Positions 11,266-22,085 of a stretch of 64,000 nucleotides of DNA are shown one piece after another. Both the position numbers and the translations under genes were made by a program. The notes under the pieces were generated by a model. The model saw nothing but the letters and a program-made list of their open reading frames with translations. It did no database searches and was not told the origin of the DNA. Source of the DNA: Ischnura elegans. Lineage: Eukaryota > Arthropoda > Insecta > Odonata > Coenagrionidae. The DNA is taken from contig NC_060248.1 in the NCBI RefSeq assembly GCF_921293095.1, positions 11,240,744 to 11,304,743 on the forward strand, read 5' to 3'. Numbering within the stretch: the stretch's first letter is position 1; each line of letters starts with the position of its first letter.

Positions 11266-13589
11266 ATAAAATATATTTGATGAAAAATGCGTTGTTCTAA
11301 GGAAGACGACATTACCGAAAAGGCAAAGGTAATCTTCACAAGAAGCCTACTCTGACTTAACGTTTATACGCTCTCGCAAAAACTGCTCTTTGGGATTCGA
11401 GTCTCCTACGAACGTGGATTCAAACAGCATCTGATATCGCAGTCCCATCTCTAGCGCACTCCTCCTCCTTCTCCACACGAAATAAAAAAAAAATACGAAC
11501 GAAGGGGACTTGTCGTGAGCGCCCTCACAGGCAGCACACGTCCACAACGGCAAGAGCGGTGTGCGCCAAGGTCCCCAACACGGCACAAATGCGGACCTTG
11601 GGCGCGACCGACCGGAGATATTTCCCTGGCGTTCTCAGATGTGGGCGACGCCAACCAATGGACGAAAGAGGACGCAGCGCATGGACCTATCTCTCCTTCT
11701 TCGAACCGTCGCGAGAACACTTTTAGCGCAGTCGAATGAGCATTCATTAGGTTCGTCAATTCATGCGAGGTTCATTTGAGCGCGATTTGACCGGCAACAA
11801 TCACTGCCTGATTGTCGATCGCTTGTTGATTCGTCCATTGTGAACGCTCGACCAGTGAGAATTAACTGCTATCAGAAGAGGGTATTTACCTAAGAGATAC
11901 CACATCAGAAATACTAAAAATACAATTTAATTCAAATTTTATTACTCACTTCGACCAACCGGACTTTTCAAATATTCAATTCAAACAATTCAATGTTCGG
12001 TGATCACTGTACACGTAAACGTTACCGTATTAACTTTACGAATACCATTTGAATTATTAATAATTCCATACGCCTTTTCTTAAAAGAAGTTATTTTGGAT
12101 TTGTTATCTACTGCTCAATCCTTTGAGTAATCGTAAAACGCAAGTGATCGTTGCTCTTCAAAAGGTCTTCATGAATACTGAAAATTTGTGGACGAGGATT
12201 TCCTTCGTTATCAATTTTGTCCTTTTGAGATTTGCAACCCACATATCGGAGATTTAGAGCAGCTTCCGACTGGTTCACTCCAGCACATGGGTCAGATAAT
12301 TCTTAATTTAGTGTATTTCTTCGTACGGGTAATACTAATTGTAAGATGATACCTAAGTGAAGTTTAAATGAGGAAGTAGATCAAGAAACCAAACCGAAAG
12401 GATTGGAAAAAGCAGTAGATTAAATTTAAATAGTAATTTTTCAAAAGCACTTTTACTTACATGACCATTATCAATACAATCCGTATAATCGTCAGGTACA
12501 AAATACATTGAAGCCCGTCGTGTGAATAATAGTGGTTGTGGAAAATTGCTGGTTTAAGTTTAATTTATAATATGAAAGAATTCCACCAGAATAATCATAA
12601 ATCAACATCCCACATGTAAAAAGTATCTAAAAGGGAAATAAACTTAGAAGATAGAAATGGGAAAACAGTAGAGGACATAAGGAACCGACCATTTAAGCAT
12701 TTTACGAATTGCTAATAGAAAAAAACGCGAACAATGATCAAAAATATTTGTACAAGCTCACTAATTCAAGTGTCACTGTCAGTTGTCACCCAAACTGCAA
12801 AATAAAAACTTCTGCATTTAATTGGGTGCTTTGGAAACCAGAACTTCACTTTCATTTGGAATAGCTAATGTTAGACATTCTCGGAATATGAGCATTCGAT
12901 TCTTCAACAGTCCCGTCTCTGACGTAAGCCTTGATCCTCGGTGATACGTCGTCAAATGCTAATTACCTCTTCATGCACGACAGACTAGACGATAAAAAAA
13001 TAGCTTTCTCCGATTTTAATAGGCGTGGACTATTTTACACTTGACCTTACTCGGTAAGCAACTTGTCCGCAAGCCGCGCGCTGATCCAGCAAATTATCAT
13101 TCCTCTAATTTTCCCAACAAACACTTACTTACTCGAATCATGCGAATTGTTGTCAGCATTGCTCAAACTGCAAACCAGTGAGAAAAGGCAACTTTAAGAA
13201 CTGGGATATCTCCAGACAGTGCAGCGTTGATGTAGTGGGCGCCAATTTCTAGCGATTAATCTTAATTGCTTATGTTAATAAATCCGCCTTCACTCAGGTG
13301 TTAAAACAGCTTTCGATCCTGTAACTTTGCTAAGCCATAAGCTGTAACGTACCCACTACCTCGGTCCCCTCATAAAATTACCTATAAATGTCAAGAAATT
13401 TGTATGAGCTATAGAAATTCTCTTTCGTTACAAAAACCTGGCGGAAAACCAGGAATGGAATTTATACCCTTTTTCCAAAGCAAATTGTTTTTTTAGACCC
13501 ATTAGAAATCATTTCTTTTTGGAAAAGAACCACAATCCCCAAAATTGACTTCAAGTGGTACACAAGTGAGGTACACAATTTTTTATCAA
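11266..13589. other. No recognisable gene
   Basis: A moderately GC-rich block at 11450-11720 has open frames on both strands of 70-100 codons but no domain or splice signature. Sequence from 11728 to 11880 has GAATGAGCATTCATT-like palindromic motifs typical of decayed DNA elements. The rest is AT-rich. Confidence 0.45.
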
Positions 13590-14092
13590 TCAAGCCATCG
13601 TGAGGCTCAAGATAAAAGTAGGTGGTCACACACTTAAGCAGGTTCAGAAGTTCAGCAATTTGGGCAGCATATTAGAGGAAAACGGATAAAGTAGTAAGGA
13701 CATAAGGGAGAGATCTGCGTTGGGAAAGGAGGCATTCATGAACAGGAAAGAGCTTCTGAGAGGATCGCTATGTAAGAGTTTACAGCAAAGGCCAGTGAAG
13801 AGATTTACCCGAAGGGTGGCGCTCAACGGCGCCCAAACGTGGGAACTTGAAAAGGAGGACGAGAGGAGACCGGAGGCACTCGAGATGTTGGCGTGGAGGA
13901 GAATGGAGGAGGTGAAGTGGACGGAGAGGAGGAGGAACGACGAAGTGCTGGATATGGTGGGTGAGGGAAGGCAGCTTGTAGATGAAATACAAAAGAGACA
14001 GAAGGAATGAATGGAGCGAGTACTGAGCGGGAAATAGATGCTAAAAATAGTGTGTAAGCGAGGGAGGGAACGGAAAGGAATAGGATCTACAT
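13590..14092 (+). pseudogene. RTE-like reverse transcriptase C-terminal remnant
   Basis: Fragments LKIKVGGHTLKQVQKFSNLG and, after a stop, LGKEAFMNRKELLRGSLC, RRMEEVKWTERRRNDEVLDM and VGEGRQLVDEIQKRQKE are visible in order. This is the region after the polymerase core of RTE-type proteins. Stops occur after the EENG block and after KRQKE. It is truncated on the right where the 3' end of a CR1-like copy (14093) begins. Confidence 0.75.
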
Positions 14093-14890
14093 CTACATGA
14101 CACCCTGCAAGCCGCCTAAAAGGCGTGTGGCAGGGGGTGTTAGGACACCAGCCATAGACACATAAAAAATGAAGTGCTCTAACGAAGTTGGGACTAGCGT
14201 TTATTGAAGTCCTTAATGGTTCGGGGAAAAAACGAATTCCCTTATCTATCCGTTCGGCAAAACATCTGTCTTAATTTATCGCTTCTATCGGACCTAAAAA
14301 TATAGTGTGGCTCTAATATAATGTTCTCCGTGTCGCTCTTAAAGATATCCATTCTCAATTGTGCAAGCAATTTAAGCCTAGCGCGCAGCCTCCGAGTCTC
14401 AAGCGACTCCCAGCCTAAGTCGCTTAACATCTGAGTAACGCTCTCTGTACGCCCGTAGCTGTTTTTGACGAACCGCGCAGCTTTCCTTTGCATTTTGTTC
14501 AGATCGCGGATTAAGTCTTTCTTCACCGGATCCCATACGCTCGCTGCATATTCAAGGTGCGGTCGGACGAGTGTGAAATAGCACCTTTCTTTTACTTTCT
14601 CATCCGAAAATCTTCCCACAATACGCTTGACGAATCCTAATTTCTTCACGGCTATGCCACAAATATTCTTTATATATAGTCCCCACGAGAGGTTCGAGGT
14701 TATCGTAACTCCCAGGTACTTCCCTTCGTCTGTTGTCCTTATGTTAATACCATCCACTTCATAAACATGGTTATAGTTGGACGAATTTCGCAAGAAATGT
14801 ACCGTCATGCATTTACTCAGATTAAGTTCGAGTCCCCACTCTTGGCTCCACAAATGAACGTTGTTTAAGTCCGATGATAGAATTTCGTAG
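14093..14890 (-). pseudogene. CR1/L2-like retrotransposon, 5'-truncated, with a 203-codon reverse transcriptase tail
   Basis: The minus-strand frame 14242-14853 encodes the C-terminal part of a Jockey/CR1-group reverse transcriptase: GLELNLSKCMTVHF (after the catalytic Y-x-D-D box, which is missing), GKYLGVTITSNLSW, CYFTLVRPHLEYAASVWDP and KMQRKAARFVKNSYG. The 3' untranslated region follows and ends at the left with CTACATCTACAT. This is the best-preserved of six copies: 24313-25310, 28025-28440, 44268-44515, 44584-45462 and 57075-58480 are more decayed. It is 5' truncated, as expected from incomplete target-primed reverse transcription. Confidence 0.85.
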
Positions 14891-15081
14891 TCATAGTGAT
14901 CACTAGGATGAATTTACAGAAAGAAAGACCAAAGAAAGAAAGAGAGCAGGTGTTGTTGTGAATTGAGGGAAGTTAAAGGATGATGGGAGGGGGACGGGCA
15001 GCGGTAGTCAGCAAAATGTTCAATGTGAAGCTACCTTGACCGGTAAAAAATTCAAGTAATAATCAAGCCATCACTGCTCAT

Positions 15082-15381
15082 CAGTGGCGTAACTAGAAAT
15101 ATCCTCTGGGGTAGGATGAGGGAACTTTGGGAGGGATGAGGTGGATTAGTGGGGGCAACCCCCCCCCCCCCTCCAGGAAAACGGGAGTTCAGGAAAATTT
15201 TTGAAAAATAACATGACTGAATTTTACATCATTTTGGCACTTATAATTTGACTCGAAGCAGAGGCAGTTATTATGCATCTAATCCAAGGCAAGATTTTTA
15301 AATATTTTTTGATTTCTCGGAGGTTTTGAGGGGGGGATACATACCCTCATCCCCCCCCCCCCCCCCATAGTTACGCCACTG
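15082..15381. mobile_element. hAT-like G-tract MITE (300 bp)
   Basis: The ends are CAGTGGCGTAACTAG and TAGTTACGCCACTG, with long C/G runs inside. ACTGCTCAT precedes the left end, and the same 9-mer lies nine bases past the right end (15391-15399), so the target duplication is present but offset by ATTGTGAGA. The element sits in the open fragment 15391-15672. Confidence 0.7.
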
Positions 15382-15390
15382 ATTGTGAGA

Positions 15391-15672
15391 ACTGCTCATG
15401 AAGATTATTATTCACACCCTCTGGTTAGCAATTATTTCGAAAAAATTAAACGTACAAGATTAGGCCAAACATTTTGGGAGCATTTCCAAGAGCACGGAAG
15501 AAAAAATGAAATGACAGTCATTTGTCCAATGATCGGATTCCCTCTGCAAGTTAAAACGTGGGGAGGAGAGTACTACATCACTAATGATGAGGAGGAACAT
15601 AAATTATTCAAAACTGCTAAATATAATGGCATGAAGAGTATTGGCCTTGGGGTCTCCGCACCTATTTCCTAG
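15391..15672 (+). pseudogene. Open coding-like fragment of unknown origin, cut by a MITE
   Basis: The frame runs ACT GCT CAT GAA GAT... to a TAG at 15670-15672, about 93 residues. It includes EDYYSHPLVSNYFEKIKRTR, TFWEHFQEHGRKNEMTVICP and QVKTWGGEYYITNDEEEHKL. The composition looks like real protein (rich in W, Y, E, K; no low complexity). I do not recognise the family. Left of the MITE the same 9-mer ACTGCTCAT continues in frame back to a TGA near 15044, so a longer frame existed before the insertion. It could be a transposon gene, an old captured gene or a decayed host exon. Confidence 0.4.
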
Positions 15673-15989
15673 GAATGTAAGGACACAACATCTCTGTGAC
15701 CTTAGTCTATTCCATCATGATTCGACATCAAGACGACGACGGAAAGAATCGTTATTTTTTTCTGGAGAAAAGGCAAAATATGGTAGCTGATTAAGAGTTT
15801 TGACCCTGCATTATAGCATTAACAGCTACGTAAATCTACATTCTCATCGCCTAATGATGGAATAAATCCATCAATTTGATTTTCCTCCTTCACTTTCACC
15901 GAAAACGGTTATTTTTGAATGCTTTACTACTTTAGTAAAGCAACCAGAGATGTATCTTTCGTCACTATTTCTTGTGTAATATATCCAAT
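15673..15989. other. No recognisable gene
   Basis: AT-rich spacer between the open fragment and the AATCGATT cluster. Nothing recognisable. Confidence 0.5.
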
Positions 15990-16140
15990 CCCAAGTACGG
16001 ATTGGAAAATCGATTTCGATTTTAATGTAAAATCGATTTCAATTATAATGTAAAATCGATTATCTCAGTCCGTTTTTCGATTTTATCGAAGTCGAATTCT
16101 TGTTGTGAACAATCGATTATAATCGATTCTATCCGTTTTA
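15990..16140. repeat. Cluster of AATCGATT palindromes
   Basis: Within about 150 bases the palindrome AATCGATT or close variants (AAATCGAT, ATCGATTT) occurs at least six times. Outer ends ACGGATTGGAAAATCGATT and AATCGATTCTATCCGT are inverted relatives. This may be a small foldback element. Confidence 0.5.
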
Positions 16141-16515
16141 TTTTTAGCTTTCTACAGCATTTACATTCTGTCGCTTCTCTTTGCATAGTTTGATTTCTCT
16201 GCAAGAGTATTCATATTAAGGTCTTATTTTTTCGATAAGTATAAGAAACCGAAGAATACCGATAATAGTGTGACTCAAAGATAGCAGATACTGAAAATGG
16301 TTCGGAGTGAGGGTGAAAGGGAATGTTCGGATTTGAGCCATGGTTACTATGTGGTTCATGACAGGAGTTCAAAAAAATATGTAGGGTAAAAAATTTGATG
16401 AACAACTTGTAGATGGCAAAAAGTACGGTTCTGTGGGTAAAACGTTAACTTGCATCGCCAGTAAAATCACTTCAGCGGTTCAGTATAAATCCATTAAAAC
16501 CGGTCGGTGCACCGG

Positions 16516-16985
16516 CAAGGTGGACCAGAAAACATTTCCGGGGAGGGTTTATGGAATAGTCGACAAACATAAAATTATTTTTATAAGATAAATAAAATAG
16601 CGTATACGGTTATATATACATATTTATTATAAACCCTTAAAAGGAAAACATAAAAATATTATTATAAAATTGAATTTAGCCTTCTAGCTTTCTTTGCAGC
16701 GAACAAATGAATTAACTCCTCGGTGTCGATGTCAATTCTGCGGTCCCTCAGGAGGCTCATAAGTCACTCACCTCTCTACTAATTCACAGCACTAGTATTT
16801 CACACACTGTGCCTACAAATTCGCTTAGATAATTATTGACTTGAATCGCATTGGACTACTAGATGTCTCTGCGCCGCTATATAATATCGTCGTGTGAGCA
16901 CCAAGCGAGCATAAAATATCTATTTAATTTTTTTAATTTCGGGGGGGTATTAATCCCCCTTGATCCCTCCCTGGCTACGGCAAAC
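16516..16985 (-). mobile_element. hAT-type element remnant with transposase C-terminus, copy 1
   Basis: This is the inverted relative of 34448-34925. On the minus strand, 16662-16760 encodes a 32-residue end, MSLLRDRRIDIDTEELIHLF then AAKKARRLNSIL and a stop. It resembles the C-terminal tail that follows the dimerisation region in hAT transposases. The ends are less well kept (CTGGCTACGGC on the right, CAAGGTGGACCAG on the left). Confidence 0.55.
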
Positions 16986-17640
16986 TGTTTTTTTTCTCTC
17001 TGACTCGAGAACCCGCTCTTGATTCCATGAGGCGCCCAGCCCTGAAGCCTCTGCTATCCAAGTTTCCCACTAGCGGAGGAGAATATCGCAGATAACAACT
17101 GCGAGCAGAGACACGCAGATGGCGCTAATTAAATCTTAAATTCGGAGCGTGGCGCCTGGAGACTATGGTCATCGCAAGGAGAGAGAGAGAAGAGAGGTCT
17201 TTGAAGGCGAGCGGGCCGGCTGATAGGTGCAGAGGCGGAAGAGGAGCGCAGATGTGGATAGAGTAAACAGTGTGGAGGGATAGGGATTGATAGCGGGATT
17301 TAGAGTGGAGTGCCAGGGTGATAGCGAGTGTTTGGGAGGCTCATCAGGCGACGCGGGACTCCTCAGCGTGAGAAAACGTATGTGGAGCCAAAGGGAAATG
17401 TTTACGGAGCGATAATAGGCAGTGGTCTAAAGTGAGTGAACTCAGTGTACTCGTAAATAGTTATTATTTATTATTATTTATAGTTATTAGGTATTATTTA
17501 TTAACTACCAAGCCACCTGGAGTTGCTCCAGGAAGGATAGTGCTTAGAGAAGTGGCAAACTTAGAATTCAAGGTCACATGGCAGGATTTTTAGCCATAGG
17601 AAACAGGCATTATGATGGTATATATCACATTATTATTGTA
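16986..17640. other. No recognisable gene
   Basis: A GC-richer patch at about 17000-17420 precedes ATT/TTA simple sequence. No element ends or coding motifs were recognised. Confidence 0.45.
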
Positions 17641-18120
17641 GTATTCCACCGATTAAGGTAGGTTTCCATGGAGTACTAAAGAGGTAATTTGGGAGCCTCC
17701 CTTTCCTTCCAGCACTGCCTTCCTTAATTCACTGTGAGGCCTACTCCCTTTCAATCTATCTAAAAATCCTATTCCTTTCCTTCCCCTCCCTCGTTTCTTT
17801 AACATTCTACCCTCCAACACCTTTTTCAACATCCCCTCCCCGCTAAGCACTAACTCCATCCATACCTTCTGTCTCCTCCGTATCTCATCTAAAAGCTGCC
17901 TCTCCTCACCCACCATATCCAGCACTTCGTCGTTCCTTTTCCTCTCCGTCCATTTCACCCTCTCCATCCTTCTCCATACCCACATCTCGAATGCCTCCAA
18001 TCTTCTCTCGTCTTCTTTTCTCAGTGTCCACGTTTCCGCACCGTAGAGAGCTACACTCCAGATCAAACTCTTCACCAACCTTTTCTTTAAACTCTTACAT
18101 AACGATCCTCTCAGAAGCTC
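17641..18120 (-). pseudogene. RTE-like reverse transcriptase C-terminus, largest open copy
   Basis: The minus strand from about 18117 to a TAA at 17653-17655 is open for about 155 codons: LLRGSLCKSLKKRLVKSLIW, SVALYGAETWTLRKEDERRL, EAFEMWVWRRMERVKWTERK, DEVLDMVGEERQLLDEIRRR, then SRPHSELRKAVLEGKGG and HGNLP. This matches the post-polymerase region of RTE/BovB-type proteins. The polymerase core and endonuclease are missing. The 3' tail (left side) ends in TTATTATTG-type short repeats, also typical of RTE. Being open, it is among the youngest copies here. Confidence 0.8.
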
Positions 18121-18239
18121 CTTATGTAGCAGAAAAAAAATGGAAAAACAAACGATTTCGTATACCGCGCACGGGATCGGCTTATACCCCGTTCCACAAC
18201 GTTGATCATTCTGTGTATCCATACGTATCTGAGCAGACC

Positions 18240-18640
18240 AAAAACTTCATGTGAACGCATACCCCAGCAAGAAGGTTTGCAGCGAGAGTATTAATAGTTA
18301 AGTGTATAATCGTTTAAGCTATATTTTCCCGTAGACCGTGTCGAGAGGTGTGCCTACCCGGCAGGATGTCCAACAATAGAATTTGTATGACGTGACGTAA
18401 CAAATGGTAATGAGAAAAAGACGCAAATGACGCATTAGGTACCAGAAAAAGTAGCACAATATGCTTTATAAGCATAAGATGCACTTATGTACTACCTTTG
18501 GTCGCGATCCGTGCCGCCATGTGGAAATGCTTAGCGGACATACAAACAGATATCCTCTTTTATATAGATTTAGATTCCACCGCAGTAATCGTTATATAGG
18601 CTTTCGCAGTGTGGTGAAGATTCAGTGAAAAGGTTTAGGG
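18240..18640. other. No recognisable gene
   Basis: AT-rich spacer. Nothing recognisable. Confidence 0.5.
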
Positions 18641-18790
18641 AATATGCACCGCGTGTGTCCATCTTTACAGATAACAGTTTCGACGGTATTACAGCTGGCT
18701 TCTTCAGGTCGATGAAGTGAAGAAGCCGGCTGCTATGCCTATGGCGAAACTGTTGCAGACAAAGACAGGCACGCGCAGTGCATATTCCGT
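18641..18790. repeat. Head-to-head Penelope-like ends with hammerhead-like cores
   Basis: Two inverted arms meet near 18711. The left arm (minus strand) has CTGAAGA at 18701-18707 and GAAAC at 18677-18681. The right arm (plus strand) has GTGAAGA at 18717-18723 and GAAAC at 18746-18750, with GCC/GGC able to close the intervening stem. Both arms continue with GAAACTGTT. Confidence 0.45.
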
Positions 18791-19152
18791 AAACATATCC
18801 GCAGAATTCAACTGAAGCATTCTACCAAATGAATAGTTAAATGACCGTATTTAGCAAAAATAAATGGCTCGATGTTAATATATCACGTTAACAATGTATA
18901 TAATTGGGACATGTATAGTTAATCGTGATAACACTATTAAATATTTTACAGCTGATGACGGTTTTTTACTCACCAGAGACTTTTTGCGTGACCTAGCTTA
19001 TGTACCTTTAGGATATCGACAGCGTTAAAGTAACCTAGGATGTCGTCCAATTTTCTTAAAAATAATCAACAATGATGCATGTTAGCAAAAACGCATGAAT
19101 AATGTGAGTTCAAGTAAGCAACACACTTGATATTTACCTGTGCTGTAATTTA

Positions 19153-19395
19153 TTTAAAGTATTCTACCGATTGAGGTATGTTTGCATGGATTATTTATTG
19201 AGTATTCCGGCAGACACCTCTCTCTTCATAGACTTCCCTCTTCAATTCACAATATGGGCTATTTCCTTTCATTCCAGCTAAAAATTCTATTCTCTTCCTT
19301 CCCCTCCATCGCTTACCAACATTCTACACTCAAGCGCTGTTTACCCACCAAATCCAGCACTACGTCGTTCCCCCTCCTCTCAGTAACATTTACTG
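19153..19395 (-). pseudogene. RTE-like reverse transcriptase remnant, internally deleted
   Basis: On the minus strand the 3' tail, the RGRKGIGF-like block and the NDEVLDLVG block of the copy at 17641-18120 are recognisable in order, with a deletion between them and several frameshifts. Confidence 0.55.
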
Positions 19396-19839
19396 CTCAA
19401 ATAATAAAAATGTACCTCGCACAATTCTCTTGGCAATAAGAAGCAACAAAGGTTACACCGAAATAAAATAACACTAATGGTAACATACATTAATAACTGG
19501 AAGGAAAAGGAATCCAACAAAAAATTCTCAGATAGTTTCTGATATCATATCATAATAATAAATTCAATTTATTGATGTAAGTACTCACTGAGATAATAAT
19601 TAAAACAATTTGAAAAAAGAGAAGAGGATTTTTTAGTTGACGACAGGGAATTCTAGAGATTATAACCAGAAGTAAGAAAATATTTAAGATAAGTATTATC
19701 CCCGATGTATTGAGGCTGATTTTGGTTTGAAAACGAAAAAAAAAGATATGCTGGATTTTAAGTCTTGAAGAAAGTGAAAAGGAAAGAGACAAGTAAATAT
19801 ATTTGTTAGTTAAATGAGACGTTGCAATTTATTTCCACA
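19396..19839. other. No recognisable gene
   Basis: AT-rich spacer with an 80-codon hydrophobic frame on the minus strand that I regard as chance. Confidence 0.5.
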
Positions 19840-20345
19840 CGGTTTATTCGAACGCTACGCGTTTCGTTGTCACAACAACATTTTGCGCGTTTCATTGTTG
19901 CTTTTGAAAATGTTGTTGTGACAACGAAACGTGTCACTCCATCTCCAACGATCATACTTTGTTTACTTTTGTTACGAATTACAAATGGCGTTAATCATCA
20001 GCCAAATATGTTCATACCTTATATGGTATGTGGTGAAAGTTCTTAGAATTAGTTAAATGATACACTGCAACACATATATGGGATTTATTCAAACACGACG
20101 CGTTTCGTTGTCACAACAACATTTTGCGCGTTTCGTTGTTGCTTTTGAAAATGTTGTTGTGACAACGAAACGCGTCGTGTTTGAATAAATCCAGTATATG
20201 TGTTGCAGTGTATCATTTAACTAATTCTAAGAACTTTCACCACATACCATACAAGATATGAACATATTTGGCTGATGATTAACGCCTATTTGTAATTCGT
20301 AACAAAAGTAAAAAAAGTACGATCGTTGGAGATGGAGTGATGCGT
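19840..20345. repeat. Large inverted repeat of Penelope-like type
   Basis: The arms 19936-20131 and 20150-20345 (approximate) are about 195 bases long and nearly identical in inverted orientation. Each begins with CACTCCATCTCCAACGATC and ends near a stem GTTGT...ACAAC followed by GAAACGCGTCG. An extra copy of the GTTGT/ACAAC hairpin lies at 19860-19935. The arrangement and the GAAACGCGTCG motif recall Penelope-like pseudo-LTRs. A single related arm lies at 31470-31640. Confidence 0.55.
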
Positions 20346-20866
20346 GCAAGGCAAACGCGGATGGATCTCTCAGAGGAGTGTGACCACTTGGCAGATGGAG
20401 TGAGGGGCGAGTTGGGCGGTGAGCGTGGGAAGTGGGCTGGATGAGGGCCGCAGGGGTATTCAAATGCGATGACGACCACGGCCGTTAAAACGGCGAGAGA
20501 GAGAGAGAGAGAGAAAGCCACGCTTCTGCATAAATCAGTGACCGAATCAAGAGCGGAGGTATACAGTTAAAATGAGGTGGTGCATCCGAGGATTGTCGGG
20601 AAAGGAAGAAGAGCGAAGCAAAAAAAAAGAGAAGAATCCATTAAAGAAAGAGAGAGCGTGAGTGGAAGGTTTTAAAAATCACCACCTTATTACGCGCGCC
20701 TTAAAATATCTTTTCGAAGAGGACGACCCTCCGATTGCATGAGTCAAGAAACAAACTCCGTTCGAGTCGCGTAAAATATTGCCGTCACCGAATACGACGT
20801 GTATATTGGAAACAAAAAGCGTGACGCAACAAACGAAGCGATTGACCAAGCAACGTAAATGTCAAA
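20346..20866. other. No gene; includes an (AG)n run
   Basis: The AG run is at about 20494-20514. The GC-richer sequence before it has open frames in overlapping phases but nothing recognisable. Confidence 0.5.
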
Positions 20867-20868
20867 TA

Positions 20869-21476
20869 CAGTAGATTCCGTTTAATGGATCCACCGTTTG
20901 CTTAGCCGCTTGATTGGGGCAGATCTTGAAGAACAGGACCCAATAGAGGAATATTCCAGAGTATTCTCCGCTTAATTGAGACAGCAAGCCGCTTTATTGG
21001 GTCATGAGTCGGCGACATTGACTCTATACTCGTGACGAAATTAAAATTTTTTGTGTTCAGAATACTATTTTTTTATTTTCCTCCTTTTATTTACTCTTAT
21101 TTTTCACAAATGTCCCTATCCTTGCCCTATTTTGAAAGATCTTGTTGTTATACTATTCGCAAGAGGATAGGACTTTTTTAATAGGACTTAGTAAAAGACA
21201 TTTATTCAGCGTCGCCCGGGGCTGTGAAAAATATTTTTAACTAAATTGTTATAATTCTTAAAAATGATGCTATATTAACTAAACTCGCTGATTTATTAAT
21301 CAAGTTAATTGATTAATAAAATTATGTTGTATTATAAACATTCTTTAGCCTTATTTCTATCATTTCAACGTTTGTTTATGCCCTTATATACAGGTCAGTT
21401 GGCCTAATTGGGGCAGCCGCTTAATTGAGGCAAAGTGCACAAGTCCCAATATGTCCCAATTAACCGGAATCTACTG
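20869..21476. mobile_element. Tigger/pogo-like MITE (608 bp)
   Basis: The ends CAGTAGATTCCGTTTAATGG and CCGGAATCTACTG are inverted repeats, and TA flanks each side (20867-20868 and 21477-21478). CAGTNGA ends with a TA target fit the Tigger branch of pogo. Inside, variants of CCGCTTAATTGGGGCAG are repeated several times near both ends. No transposase frame remains. Confidence 0.75.
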
Positions 21477-21478
21477 TA

Positions 21479-21986
21479 TTAAATGCCTTCGAAAAAAACC
21501 ATACGGTTTCGTTTGCCACACCACTGCTGAGACCGGCATTAAACACGACTTCAAGTTCAATTCACTAAGTATAACATCTTAGACACTGTTTTGCGGATTT
21601 GAATGGTTGAACTACTGTACAGTTTGCTCCATTTCCCACGAATACAGAAAACAATGAGATTGAAATTGCTGGGTGGTGTGACTTAATATAACGCGGTTAA
21701 GACGTTTTCTTTTTTCCTTGGCACTCGCCTTTTTTCCGAGGCACGTATTCAATTCGTCACACGTCTTAGGGAAGACACGCTTTCAGATTTCAATGGGCGA
21801 ATATAATCAATTGAATCGGGGAAAGATAATTCAGTGCAACCTTCGACTGCCTATTCAATAAAACGCCACATTCATAACGTTTTCGAACGGAACTTAACGA
21901 AATTTTGGACGGAATCGAAACCCAGTAACATGCTTAGTGCTATTAAGGTGACATTTATCATATGGAATAAGATTTTATTATCAGGG
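21479..21986. other. No recognisable gene
   Basis: No element or coding motif was recognised. Confidence 0.5.
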
Positions 21987-22085
21987 GAAGAAACTCGCCC
22001 CGCCTTCCCTGAATGTGTTAAATTCACACCTGTGGCTTAGTCCGGGGTGAGCTCTATATCCATCTGTCCAATCCAGCTTTCGGGT
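21987..22085 (+). repeat. 5'-truncated SINE body
   Basis: The stretch CGCCTTCCCTGAATGTGTTA through GTGGCTTAGTCCGGGGTGAG matches the body of the tRNA-headed SINE at 24871-25090. The tRNA head is missing, as in a 5'-truncated insertion. Confidence 0.5.
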
